A stretch of 64,000 bases of DNA from Laribacter hongkongensis DSM 14985 (lineage in GTDB: Bacteria > Pseudomonadota > Gammaproteobacteria > Burkholderiales > Aquaspirillaceae): contig NZ_AUHR01000008.1 of assembly GCF_000423285.1 (NCBI RefSeq), positions 124,001 to 188,000 on the forward strand. The letters are read 5' to 3'. The notes beneath the pieces are model-generated. The model saw only the letters and a program-made list of their open reading frames with translations. It did not search any database and was not told the origin of the DNA. Below, piece after piece: positions 1 to 8,414 of the stretch. A program made the translations under genes and the position numbers. Within the stretch, counting starts at the first letter, position 1, and the number at the start of each line of letters is the position of its first letter.

Positions 1-2759
1 CCATGCTCGCCGCCCGCCCGGCTGCCGAGCCGGCCCTGGGCGACATCCACCGCTTCTGGCAGCGTACCGGCGCCTACTACACCGCCGGCTGCGGCTCGGA
101 CCGCCCGGCCGATCCGTTCCAGGCCCTGTCGCTGCTGCCGCCGGTCACCGGCCTGATGCGCGACATGACGCAGATCCGCTTTGAATACCCGCACTGGCAG
201 CCGGAAAAATGCACGGCCTGCGGCAAGTGCTACACCGTCTGCCCGGACTCGGCCCTGCCCGGTCTGGTGGTGAAGCCGGGTGACCTGCTGGCCACCCTGG
301 TCCGCCGCATCGAAACCGGTGGCACGCCGACCGTGCACCTGCGCCGGGTCAGCCGCAAGCTGGAAACGCTGCTGCACGATGCCTGTGACAAGGGCGGCTG
401 CGACACGCACATCGGCACGGCGCTGGAAAGCGCCATCGCGCAGCTCCTGGCCGACATGCCGGCCAGCGACTCGCGTCCGGGCCTTGAGCGCGAACTGGAA
501 CTGCTGCGCACCGAGCTGGGCAACTTCGACTTTGCCATCACCGCGCCGTACTGGAAGGTGCGCGAAAAGCAGAATCCGGGCAGCGGCGGCCTGTTTGCCC
601 TGACGCTGAATCCGGCCACCTGCAAGGGCTGCATGGCCTGCATCAACGTGTGCAAGGACGGCGCACTGTCGGCCCAGCCGCAGGACGACATCGCCATTGC
701 CCGCATGCGCGAGCACTGGAACCTGTGGCGCGACCTGCCCAACACGCCGCCGGAATTCGCCCGCATCAGCGATCTGGACAACAAGATCGGCGCACTGGAA
801 ACCCTGCTGCTCGACAAGCGCAACTACGGCTCGATGGCCTGTGGCGACGGCGCCTGTCTCGGCTGCGGCGAAAAGACCGCCATCCACCTGTTCACCTCGA
901 CCGTCAGCGCCCTGATGCAACCGCGCGTCGAGCGCCAGGTCAAGCGCCTGAAAGACCTGATCACCCGCCTGGAAACCCATGTGCGCCACCAGCTGGTGGC
1001 CGGAGTCGACCTGTCGGATGCCGGCGCGCTGGCCGATGCCAGCCTGGCGGTTCCGGATGGCGACCTGACGCTGTCGCGGCTGGCCGACCTGCTCGACAGC
1101 GGCCATGAAACCACGCTGGTCGACCGGACCTGGCTGAAGGAAATGGGCCAGCTGCTGGCCAGCCTGCGCGATCTGGTCTGGCGCTACGAATCCGGCCCGT
1201 CCGGCAACGGTCGCGCCACCATGGGTGCGGTCAACTCGACCGGCTGCACGTCGGTCTGGGCTTCGTCGTGGCCGTACAACCCCTACCCGTTCCCGTGGTC
1301 GTCGCATCTCTTCCAGGACAGCCCGTCGATGGCACTGGGCCTGTTTGAAGGCCACATGGTGCGCATGGCCGAAGGCTTCCGCGCCATCCGCCGTGCCGAA
1401 GACGTGCTGGCCGGCGAAACCGTGACCCCGGAAAAGGCCCGCTTCTACCAGCGTTTCGGCTGGCACGACTTCAGCCACGAAGAGTGGCAGCTGTGCCCGC
1501 CGGTGGTGGCGATCGGCGGAGACGGCGCCATGTACGACATCGGCTTCCAGAACCTGTCGCGCGCCTTGGCTTCCGGCACCCCGATCAAGGTGCTGGTGCT
1601 GGATACGCAGGTGTACTCCAACACCGGCGGCCAGGCCTGTACCTCGGGCTTTATCGGCCAGGTGGCCGACATGTCGCCGTACGGCAAGGTCGGCCGCGGC
1701 AAGCAGGAAATCCGCAAGGAAATCGGCCTGATCGCCATGGCCCACCGGACCAGCTACGTGCTGCAATCGGCCGTCAGCCACATTCCGCACCTCCTGGGCG
1801 GCTTCATCGACGGCCTCAACAGCCAGCGCCCGGCGCTCTTCAACATCTACGCCGTCTGCCCGGCCGAACACGGCGTGCCGGACGACGCCATGGACCGCCA
1901 GTCGCGACTGGCAGTGGAATCGCGCGCCTATCCGGTCTTCCGTTTCAATCCGGATGCCGGCCCGCTGATCGGCGATGCGCTGGATCTGGAAGGCAACCCG
2001 GAGCTGGACGCCGACTGGCCGATGACCGAGCTGGCAGGACAGGACGAAAACGGCCGCCCGGTCCGGGTGAAAAAGCCGTTCACCTTTGCCGACTTTGCCT
2101 TTACCGAGACGCGCTTTGCCAAGCACTTCCATCCGCTCAAGCCGGCCGATGCCGAGGCCGGGCTGATCCCGTTTGCCGATCTGGTCGCCCTGCCGGAATC
2201 CGAGCGCGAAGGCCGCGTGCCGTACATCGAGGTGCTGCGCAGCTCCGGCCGCATCGAGCGTGTGGCCGTCAGCGACAGCATCGTGCGTTCGGCCGATGAC
2301 CGCCTGCGCTTCTGGCGCCAGCTGCGTGCCCTGTCCGGGCAGGAGCAGACCGGCAGTCTGGACGCTGCCGTGGCCCAAGCCCGCCAGGACATGGCGCGCC
2401 AGCTCTCCGATGCGCTGCTGTCGCTCGCAGGTGCGGCACCGCTGGCCGCCACGGCCGGCAGCCCTGCCGGCATGCCGGCGGCGGCTCCGGCAGCCCGTCC
2501 GGCAGCGGACTTCGAGCCGGCGTGGATTGATCCGGCCGACTGTACCGCCTGCGACGACTGCACCCGCCTCAACGGCAAGGCCTTTGCCTACGGAGCCGAC
2601 GGCAAGGCGACAGTGGTGAACCCGACGGCAGCCAGTTATGCCGAGCTGGTGCGCGCAGCCGAGCAATGCCCGGCCGCCTGCATCCATCCGGGTACGCCGG
2701 CCAATCCGGCCGAGCCGGGGGTGGCCGCACTGGTCGAACGCGCCAGGCGCTTTGCGTAA
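1..2759 (+). CDS. nifJ: Pyruvate:ferredoxin (flavodoxin) oxidoreductase, C-terminal part, 5' truncated by window
   Basis: This is the last 918 residues of a fused 2-oxoacid oxidoreductase. The frame is already open at the edge, so the ATG at position 3 is not claimed as the start. The family oxidises pyruvate with CoA to acetyl-CoA and CO2 and reduces ferredoxin or flavodoxin. Counting from the ATG at 3, I see a double [4Fe-4S] module (CTACGKCYTVCPD near residue 70, CKGCMACINVCKDGA near 207) and a further cluster motif GDGACLGCGEK at about 281-291. The thiamine-diphosphate core follows (GDGAMYDIGFQNLSRAL from about 507, then YSNTGGQAC), and a C-terminal ferredoxin-like domain (CTACDDC near 847, CPAACIHPG near the end). 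The alpha and gamma parts must lie upstream. rnfC begins 9 bases after the stop, so the ferredoxin-reducing enzyme is probably co-transcribed with Rnf. Substrate identity (pyruvate rather than another 2-oxoacid) is inferred from the family. Confidence 0.88.
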   Translation, partial: MLAARPAAEPALGDIHRFWQRTGAYYTAGCGSDRPADPFQALSLLPPVTGLMRDMTQIRFEYPHWQPEKCTACGKCYTVCPDSALPGLVVKPGDLLATLVRRIETGGTPTVHLRRVSRKLETLLHDACDKGGCDTHIGTALESAIAQLLADMPASDSRPGLERELELLRTELGNFDFAITAPYWKVREKQNPGSGGLFALTLNPATCKGCMACINVCKDGALSAQPQDDIAIARMREHWNLWRDLPNTPPEFARISDLDNKIGALETLLLDKRNYGSMACGDGACLGCGEKTAIHLFTSTVSALMQPRVERQVKRLKDLITRLETHVRHQLVAGVDLSDAGALADASLAVPDGDLTLSRLADLLDSGHETTLVDRTWLKEMGQLLASLRDLVWRYESGPSGNGRATMGAVNSTGCTSVWASSWPYNPYPFPWSSHLFQDSPSMALGLFEGHMVRMAEGFRAIRRAEDVLAGETVTPEKARFYQRFGWHDFSHEEWQLCPPVVAIGGDGAMYDIGFQNLSRALASGTPIKVLVLDTQVYSNTGGQACTSGFIGQVADMSPYGKVGRGKQEIRKEIGLIAMAHRTSYVLQSAVSHIPHLLGGFIDGLNSQRPALFNIYAVCPAEHGVPDDAMDRQSRLAVESRAYPVFRFNPDAGPLIGDALDLEGNPELDADWPMTELAGQDENGRPVRVKKPFTFADFAFTETRFAKHFHPLKPADAEAGLIPFADLVALPESEREGRVPYIEVLRSSGRIERVAVSDSIVRSADDRLRFWRQLRALSGQEQTGSLDAAVAQARQDMARQLSDALLSLAGAAPLAATAGSPAGMPAAAPAARPAADFEPAWIDPADCTACDDCTRLNGKAFAYGADGKATVVNPTAASYAELVRAAEQCPAACIHPGTPANPAEPGVAALVERARRFA

Positions 2760-2768
2760 GGACAGGCC

Positions 2769-4091
2769 ATGAAGCTCCTCGACGCAGTTTTTGCGCCGAT
2801 GCACGATGACCACGGCAAGGCCCGCACGGCGGGCCAGCCGATCCGCCGCCTGCCCTTTCCCGCACGCGTGACCGTGCCGCTTGCCCAGCATATCGGCAAG
2901 CCGGCCCGCGCCATCGTGCGGACCGGGCAGCGGGTAGAGCGTGGCGAGCTGGTCGCCGAAGCCGACGGCTTCGTGTCGATCCCGCACCACGCGCCGGTCA
3001 GCGGCACGGTGGAGTCCATCGGGCTCATCAGCACCCTGTCGGGTGCCAGCACCACGGGCATCGTCATCCGCACCGATCCGGCCAGCATGCAGTGCCGCCA
3101 GCCCCTGCCCCCGGCCGGCGATCCGCTGGACTGGTCGCCGGTGGAACTGGCTTCGGCGGTGCAGGCCACCGGTCTGGTCGGCCTTGGCGGCGCTGCGTTT
3201 CCGACCCACGTGAAGATGAGTCCGCCCAAGGAGGCCGTGCTTGATACGCTGGTGGTGAACGGCTGCGAGTGCGAGCCCTTCCTGACGGCCGACCATCGGG
3301 TGATGATCGAGCGCACTGCCGGGCTCATGGCCGGCATCCGCTACGCCATGCATGCCGTGGGCGTGTCGCGGGCGCTGATCGGCGTGGAGGACGACAAGCC
3401 CGAGGCGATTGCCGCCATCAAGGCGTTGTTGCCGGCCGACCGCAGCATCGGCTGCCGGGTGCTGCCGACCCGCTACCCGCAGGGTGCGGAAAAGATGCTG
3501 ATCCACTCGCTGCTGCAACGCGAAGTGCCGTCCGGCAAGCTGCCGGCCGATGTCGGCGTGGTGGTCAACAACGTCGGCACGCTGGCGATGCTGGGCGAGC
3601 TGCTGCCGCAACGCGCCGGGCTGATCGAGCGGGTGGTGACGGTATCCGGCCCGGGCGTGCGTCAGGCCGGCAACTACCTGATACCGCTGGGCACACGCAT
3701 CGGTGACGTGCTGCGTCATGCCGGCATGGAATCGGGCGAAATGGAGGTGATCCTCGGCGGGCCGATGATGGGCATGAGCGCGCCGTCGCTGGACATTCCG
3801 GTGACCAAGGGCATGTCCGGCATCCTGGTGTTTCCGGTCGGCTCGCTGCCCGAACGTCACCGCCAGCCGTGCATCCGCTGCGGCCAGTGCATCGATGCCT
3901 GTCCGATGGGGCTGAATCCGTCGCTGCTGGGCCGGCTGGCCGGCAAGCAGGAGTATTACCTGACGGCCCGTCACGGCGTGCTCGACTGCATCGAATGCGG
4001 CGCCTGCACCCTGAGCTGCCCGTCCGGCATTCCTTTGGTGCAGTACCACCGCATGAGCAAGTCCATTCTCAGACAGCGGAGGCATTCATGA
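2769..4091 (+). CDS. rnfC: Rnf electron transport complex subunit RnfC
   Basis: RnfC (440 aa) is the peripheral NADH/FMN- and iron-sulfur-binding subunit of the Rnf complex, which couples electron flow between ferredoxin and NAD to ion transport. The N-terminal part has the RnfC barrel-sandwich segment (HHAPVSGTVESIG), followed by the flavin/NADH region (GLGGAAFPTHVKM and NGCECEPFLTADHRVM). Two [4Fe-4S] motifs lie at the C-terminus: CIRCGQCIDACPMGLNP from residue 368 and CIECGACTLSCPSG from residue 407. The protein is short for RnfC because it lacks the long Ala/Lys-rich C-terminal tail seen in some gammaproteobacteria. It follows the pyruvate:ferredoxin oxidoreductase by 9 bases and its stop overlaps the rnfD start (ATGA), so translational coupling is likely. 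Confidence 0.95.
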   Translation: MKLLDAVFAPMHDDHGKARTAGQPIRRLPFPARVTVPLAQHIGKPARAIVRTGQRVERGELVAEADGFVSIPHHAPVSGTVESIGLISTLSGASTTGIVIRTDPASMQCRQPLPPAGDPLDWSPVELASAVQATGLVGLGGAAFPTHVKMSPPKEAVLDTLVVNGCECEPFLTADHRVMIERTAGLMAGIRYAMHAVGVSRALIGVEDDKPEAIAAIKALLPADRSIGCRVLPTRYPQGAEKMLIHSLLQREVPSGKLPADVGVVVNNVGTLAMLGELLPQRAGLIERVVTVSGPGVRQAGNYLIPLGTRIGDVLRHAGMESGEMEVILGGPMMGMSAPSLDIPVTKGMSGILVFPVGSLPERHRQPCIRCGQCIDACPMGLNPSLLGRLAGKQEYYLTARHGVLDCIECGACTLSCPSGIPLVQYHRMSKSILRQRRHS

Positions 4092-5131
4092 AAAAGCTGC
4101 CGACCCGGCTGTACCTGCACTCCTCACCACACCTAGTGACCGGGCACGACACGCCCAAGATCATGCGCCACGTGGTGTATGCGCTGCTGCCCGTAACGCT
4201 GTGGGCCATCTGGCAGTTCGGCACCAGTGCCTTCCTGCTGGTGCTGACGGTGGTGCTGAGCTGCGTGCTGACCGAGCGCCTGATCCTGCGCCACCCGGCT
4301 GCGCCGCGCGACATGAGCGCGGTGATCACCGGCCTCACCCTGGCGCTGACCCTGCCGCCGGCCTTGCCGCTGTGGATGGGTGCGGTGGCCGGCATCGTGG
4401 CCATTGCGCTGGGCAAGCTGCTGTTTGGCGGGCTGGGCTCCAACGTGTTCAACCCGGCGCTGGTCGGACGGGCCTTTGTGCAGGCGAGCTTTCCCGCCAC
4501 CATGACCACCTGGACCCCCGCAGGGGCGGCCGGCCGGTTTACCGAGCTGATTCCGTCCACGCTGGCCCTGCCCTTCACCAGCCCGGATCCGGTGGCCGCG
4601 TGGGCCGCAGCCCGGCTGGACGGCTTTGCCGGTGCCACGCCGCTGGCGGCATGGAAATTTGCCGGCGAACTGCCAGGCCAGGGACACTTTTTGCTGTCGC
4701 CCGGCGTCAGCGGTTCGCTGGGTGAGACATCGGCGTTGCTGATCGTGGCATGCGGCCTCTACCTTGCCGTGCGCGGCATGCTCAACTGGCGCATTCCGCT
4801 GGCCGTCCTGCTGGGTGCAGCACTGGTCAGCACCGCCTTCGGCCCGTTTCCGGACATCGGCAACGGCGTGCTGTTCGTGCTGACGTCGGGCGGCCTGATG
4901 TTCGGTGCCTGGTTCATGGCCACCGACATGGTGACCGCACCGATCACCCGTCGCGGCATGTGGGTGTACGGACTGCTGATCGGTGCGCTGATCGTCACCA
5001 TCCGTTTCTGGGGCGGTGCATCCGAAGGCGTGATGTACGCCATCCTGCTGGCCAATGCCCTGGTGCCGCACATCGAGGCCCTGACCCAGCCGCGCCATTA
5101 CGGACGCAAGCCATTCTGGAGGCGCTCATGA
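4088..5131 (+). CDS. rnfD: Rnf electron transport complex subunit RnfD
   Basis: RnfD (347 aa) is the NqrB-like membrane subunit carrying covalent FMN. I chose the ATG at 4088, which overlaps the rnfC stop, over the much longer open frame because MKKLPTRLYLHSSPH matches the usual RnfD beginning. Several hydrophobic helices are visible (from about residues 28, 43, 78 and 100, and again in the C-terminal half). LFGGLGSNVFNPALVGRAF is the conserved NqrB/RnfD signature. The GATPLA motif places the expected flavinylated threonine at about residue 184. Its stop overlaps the rnfG start. Confidence 0.95.
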   Translation: MKKLPTRLYLHSSPHLVTGHDTPKIMRHVVYALLPVTLWAIWQFGTSAFLLVLTVVLSCVLTERLILRHPAAPRDMSAVITGLTLALTLPPALPLWMGAVAGIVAIALGKLLFGGLGSNVFNPALVGRAFVQASFPATMTTWTPAGAAGRFTELIPSTLALPFTSPDPVAAWAAARLDGFAGATPLAAWKFAGELPGQGHFLLSPGVSGSLGETSALLIVACGLYLAVRGMLNWRIPLAVLLGAALVSTAFGPFPDIGNGVLFVLTSGGLMFGAWFMATDMVTAPITRRGMWVYGLLIGALIVTIRFWGGASEGVMYAILLANALVPHIEALTQPRHYGRKPFWRRS

Positions 5132-5799
5132 GTACGGCGAAGCAGGAAAGCAGCAGCCGCATGATCCTGGTGCTCGGCGGCATTGCGCTGCTGTGCGGCA
5201 TGCTGATCGTGCTGGCCGACGAACTGAGCCGGCCCTTTGTCGAGGCCAACCGCCGCCATGCCATCGAAACGCTGGCGCGCCAGGTGGTACCGGCCAGTAC
5301 GGTGACGATTACGCCTTATGTGCTGGCCGGTGACCGGCTGGTGGCAGACACCTCGCCCGATCTCAAGGGCCAGCGCCTGCTGGCGGCCTACGATGCCGGC
5401 GGCGAGCTGGTCGGCGTGGCCGCCGAAGCGGCAGCCCGCGGCTATGCCGATCTGGTGCATCTGGTGTACGGCTATGACCCGGTCCGCGAAACCATCACTG
5501 GCTTTGCCGTGGTCAAGATGGCCGAAACACCGGGGCTGGGTGACAAGATCCTGACCGACAAGGGTTTTCTGGCCAACTTCCCGAACCTGGATGCCCGGCT
5601 GTCGGCAGACGGGGCAGCGCTGGCCAATCCGATCGTGACCGTGGGGCACGGCAAGAAAACCGACCCGTGGCAGATCGACGCCATTGCCGGCGCCACGGTG
5701 ACTTCACGGGCCGTGGGCGCCGCGCTCAACCAGGGTGCGGGCAAACTGCTGCCGCAACTGCGCCGGCACCTTGAAACGCTCAGGAGGAACAAGCCATGA
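5128..5799 (+). CDS. rnfG: Rnf electron transport complex subunit RnfG
   Basis: RnfG (223 aa) is the NqrC-like periplasm-facing flavoprotein subunit. One N-terminal membrane anchor (about residues 12-30) is followed by an FMN-binding domain. The motif AIAGATVTS puts the threonine that would carry FMN through a phosphoester bond at residue 190, and ETPGLGDKI is the other conserved block of the domain. The start at 5128 overlaps the rnfD stop in an ATGA arrangement, and the stop overlaps rnfE in the same way. Flavinylation would need an ApbE-type transferase, which is not in this window. Confidence 0.94.
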   Translation: MSTAKQESSSRMILVLGGIALLCGMLIVLADELSRPFVEANRRHAIETLARQVVPASTVTITPYVLAGDRLVADTSPDLKGQRLLAAYDAGGELVGVAAEAAARGYADLVHLVYGYDPVRETITGFAVVKMAETPGLGDKILTDKGFLANFPNLDARLSADGAALANPIVTVGHGKKTDPWQIDAIAGATVTSRAVGAALNQGAGKLLPQLRRHLETLRRNKP

Positions 5800-6449
5800 G
5801 TGAAGCGGACAACAAGGCCGGGCTGGCTCCTGGCACCTTTTCCGAAGGGCTGTGGCGCAACAATCCGGTCTTCGTGATGCTGCTGGGCATGTGTTCGGTG
5901 CTGGCGGTGACCAATTCGGCCGTCAATGCGCTGGCCATGGGGCTGTCCACCACGTTTGCCCTGGTGGCGTCGGCGGCCATGGTGTCGGGGCTGCGCCGGC
6001 TGATTCCGCGGCCGGTGCGCATCGCGACCTACGTGGTGATCATCGCCACCTTCGTGACACTGATCGACTACGCCATCCAGGTGATCAGCCTTGCGCTCTA
6101 CAACGCGCTGGGCGCATTCATCCAGCTGATCGTGGTCAACTGCCTGATCCTCGGCCGCGCCGAAGCACATGCTTCCAAAAACCGGGTGTGGCCGGCTGTG
6201 GTCAATGCTCTTGGGATGGGGCTGGGCTTTACCCTGGCGCTGCTGGCGATGGGCACGGTGCGCGAAATCCTCGGCAGCGGCAGCCTCTTTGGCGTGCGGC
6301 TGTTCGGCGAAAGCTTTGCCCCGTGGGTGATCATGGTTCTGCCGCCGGGCGGTTTCTTCGTGCTAGGCGGCTGGCTCTTGCTGTTCAGCATCATCAAGCA
6401 TCGCCGTCAGGCGCGGCAGCAACAGCTGGAGGTGCAGCATGTCCACTGA
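5796..6449 (+). CDS. rnfE: Rnf electron transport complex subunit RnfE
   Basis: RnfE (217 aa) is an NqrD-like integral membrane subunit with about six helices. The conserved cysteines expected to help ligate the intramembrane iron/iron-sulfur centre shared with RnfA are present at C33 (LGMCSVLAVTN) and C116 (IVVNCLILGRAEA). The GNPR-type half-helices of the RnfA/E fold are recognisable around both. The gene starts on the rnfG stop and its last 11 bases overlap the start of rnfA. Confidence 0.94.
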   Translation: MSEADNKAGLAPGTFSEGLWRNNPVFVMLLGMCSVLAVTNSAVNALAMGLSTTFALVASAAMVSGLRRLIPRPVRIATYVVIIATFVTLIDYAIQVISLALYNALGAFIQLIVVNCLILGRAEAHASKNRVWPAVVNALGMGLGFTLALLAMGTVREILGSGSLFGVRLFGESFAPWVIMVLPPGGFFVLGGWLLLFSIIKHRRQARQQQLEVQHVH

Positions 6450-7020
6450 ACCGCTGTGGTCGATTTTCCTGAATGCGGCCATCGTCAACAATTTCGTGCT
6501 GGCGCTGTTTCTGGGCATCTGCCCGTTCCTGGGGGTATCGAGCAAGCTGCGGACCGCATCCTGCATGGGCGCGGCCACGCTGTTCGTGATGCTGATCTGC
6601 GCCCTGTGCGCCTGGGCCATCAATCTGGCGCTGGCGTGGCTGGGGCTGGAAAGCCTGCGGCTGATTGCGTTCATTACGGTGATTGCGTCGACCGTGCAGC
6701 TGGTGGAAATGGTGATCCGCCGCTTCAGCCCGGCCCTGTTTGAAAGCCTGGGGATCTTCCTGCCGCTAATCACCACCAACTGCGCGGTGCTGGGCCTCGC
6801 GCTGTTCCAGACGGCACGCCAGTATTCGCTGTTGCAGTCACTGGTGTTTGCCCTGGGGGCGGGTGCCGGCTTTACACTGGCGCTGGTGCTGATGGCCGGG
6901 CTGCGCGAACGCCTGAGCCTGGCCGAAGTGCCCGATGTCAGCCAGGGGGCGGCCCTGAGCCTGATGCTGGCCGGCATGCTGGCACTGGCGTTCATGGGCT
7001 TCAGCGGTCTGGGAGCCTGA
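6439..7020 (+). CDS. rnfA: Rnf electron transport complex subunit RnfA
   Basis: RnfA (193 aa) is the NqrE-like membrane partner of RnfE and has the inverted topology relative to it. The paired cysteines are C28 (NNFVLALFLGICPFLGVS) and C115 (ITTNCAVLGLALF), matching C33 and C116 of RnfE. The gene overlaps rnfE by 11 bases, and the stop is followed after 3 bases by a small four-cysteine membrane protein gene. The operon order here is C-D-G-E-A. No rnfB is found between the oxidoreductase and the end of the operon, unlike the common A-B-C-D-G-E layout. Confidence 0.95.
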   Translation: MSTEPLWSIFLNAAIVNNFVLALFLGICPFLGVSSKLRTASCMGAATLFVMLICALCAWAINLALAWLGLESLRLIAFITVIASTVQLVEMVIRRFSPALFESLGIFLPLITTNCAVLGLALFQTARQYSLLQSLVFALGAGAGFTLALVLMAGLRERLSLAEVPDVSQGAALSLMLAGMLALAFMGFSGLGA

Positions 7021-7023
7021 GCC

Positions 7024-7191
7024 ATGCTGGGACTGAAAATGCTGGGAGCCGGCGCGCTGGTGGCCCTGCTTCTGGGTATCTGGGTGGTGGTGGACCGGCA
7101 CTGGCAGCGCCGCTGCCGGCCGGGTGCCGAACCCGGCAGCTCCGGCTGCCATGACTGCCAGCAGCACGACTGCCCGAGCCGCCGCAGCTGA
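7024..7191 (+). CDS. Small single-helix membrane protein with four cysteines, NqrM-like in layout
   Basis: This 55-residue frame starts 3 bases after the rnfA stop, so it reads as the last gene of the rnf operon. It begins MLGLKMLGAGALVALLLGIW, giving one transmembrane helix at about residues 7-23. A short basic stretch (RHWQRR) and a cysteine-rich tail follow, with cysteines at 31, 42, 45 and 50 (CHDCQQHDCP). One N-terminal helix plus four cysteines is the description of NqrM (DUF539), the factor needed for maturation of Na+-NQR, probably through iron delivery to the NqrD/NqrE centre. RnfA and RnfE are homologues of NqrE and NqrD, so a matching maturation role is plausible. I cannot show sequence homology to NqrM by eye. 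Tight spacing and coherent composition support that it is translated. Confidence 0.6.
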   Translation: MLGLKMLGAGALVALLLGIWVVVDRHWQRRCRPGAEPGSSGCHDCQQHDCPSRRS

Positions 7192-7228
7192 TCCCGGCGT
7201 TTGATCCACTTTTTTCCGGTATTTGACG

Positions 7229-7729
7229 ATGCACGCAGAACTTCTTGCTTTTCTTGACCAGAACCAGATTCCCTATCAGCGCTTCAGCCATCCGCCCGTA
7301 TTTACCTGCGAGGAAGCCCGCCAGGTAGCGCCGGACCTACCGGGTGCCGATACCAAAAACCTGTTCCTGCGCGACGGCAAGGGCAAGCGCCACTTTCTGG
7401 TGACGGTGCCAGACCACAAGTCGGTCAACCTCAAGGCGCTGTCGGCTGCGCTGGAAGTGAAAAACCTGACTTTTGCCTCGCCTGAGCGCCTGCTGCGTTT
7501 TCTGGGCGTGACGCCGGGTGCGGTGACCCTGCTGGGAGTGTTCAACGACAGCGAACGGGCGGTCGAGGTCGTGCTGGACACCGAGCTGTGGGACAGCGAC
7601 GCCATCCTGGCGCACCCGCTGGTCAATACCGAGACACTGTCGATCCCGACTCCGGGACTGATGCGCTTTCTGGAGCTGAGCGGACACCCGCCGGTCCGCT
7701 TGTCCGTGCCGCAGCCAGAGGCTGCCTGA
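7229..7729 (+). CDS. Prolyl-tRNA editing deacylase (YbaK/ProX family)
   Basis: This 166-residue free-standing editing-domain protein is related to the INS domain of prolyl-tRNA synthetase. Family members hydrolyse mischarged Ala-tRNA(Pro) or related products in the cytoplasm. The typical blocks are present: N-terminal helix with FSHPPVFTCEEA, LPGADTKNLFLRD, a KGKRHFLVTVPDHKSVNLKAL strand-helix segment, FASPERLLRFLGVTPGAVTLLG, and the C-terminal VNTETLSIPTPGLMRFL. An in-frame TTG lies two codons upstream, but the ATG at 7229 is preferred. The gene sits 37 bases after the rnf-linked small gene and may be read from the same transcript. ProXp-ala is the likeliest subfamily but is not proven. Confidence 0.85.
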   Translation: MHAELLAFLDQNQIPYQRFSHPPVFTCEEARQVAPDLPGADTKNLFLRDGKGKRHFLVTVPDHKSVNLKALSAALEVKNLTFASPERLLRFLGVTPGAVTLLGVFNDSERAVEVVLDTELWDSDAILAHPLVNTETLSIPTPGLMRFLELSGHPPVRLSVPQPEAA

Positions 7730-7787
7730 CCGGTGACACGGGCAGCATTTCGGTTATGCTCTTGCGCTTTTGCCGCAGGAGAAACCG

Positions 7788-8399
7788 ATGTCTGATGCTG
7801 CCCGGTTCTGGAATCCGCGTTTTGCCGCCGGAGAATACGTTTACGGCACCGATGCCAATGCCTTTTTGCGCGAGGAGGCACACCGCCTGCCGGCTGGCGG
7901 CCGGGTGCTGAGCCTGGGAGAGGGCGAAGGGCGCAATGCCGTGTTCCTGGCCAGCCAGGGCTGGCAGGTGACGGGCGTGGATGCGTCAGCCGAAGGTCTG
8001 GCCAAGGTGGCGCGACTGGCACAGGCCCGTGGCGTGCCGGTGGCAACCATTGAGGCCGATCTTGAGGAATGGGACATTCCGGCCGGCAGCTGGGACGGCA
8101 TCGTGTCGGTGTTCTGCCATCTGCCGCCGGCCTTGCGCCAGCGGGTGCTGCGCCAGGCTGTCGACGGGCTCAGGCCCGGCGGTGTCCTGCTGCTGACGGG
8201 CTACACGCCGCGACAGCTGGCATTCGGCACCGGCGGCCCGAAAGAAACCGCCCTGCTCAACGAACCGGCAGACCTGCGGGCCGATCTGGCCGGACTGGAC
8301 ATCCTGCGTTGCGAGGAAGTGGAACGCGACATCTGCGAAGGCCGCCTGCATACCGGACGCGCCGCCGTGGTGGAACTGGTGGCGCGCAAGCCGGCCTGA
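7788..8399 (+). CDS. Class I SAM-dependent methyltransferase (TehB-like)
   Basis: A 203-residue Rossmann-fold methyltransferase. Motif I is LSLGEGEGRNAVFLA, the acidic residue after strand 2 is in VTGVDASAEGL, and motif III-like DGIVSVFCHLPP and GLRPGGVLLLTGY follow. The N-terminal FWNPRFAAGEYVYGTDAN is typical of small TehB/Tam-like proteins, often of unknown substrate. The ATG at 7788 has a good Shine-Dalgarno (CAGGAGA about 6 bases upstream), so the upstream in-frame TTG is rejected. The gene converges on the DUF2628 gene with a 15-base gap. Confidence 0.85.
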   Translation: MSDAARFWNPRFAAGEYVYGTDANAFLREEAHRLPAGGRVLSLGEGEGRNAVFLASQGWQVTGVDASAEGLAKVARLAQARGVPVATIEADLEEWDIPAGSWDGIVSVFCHLPPALRQRVLRQAVDGLRPGGVLLLTGYTPRQLAFGTGGPKETALLNEPADLRADLAGLDILRCEEVERDICEGRLHTGRAAVVELVARKPA

Positions 8400-8414
8400 C
8401 GGGTCTGCCGGGGA

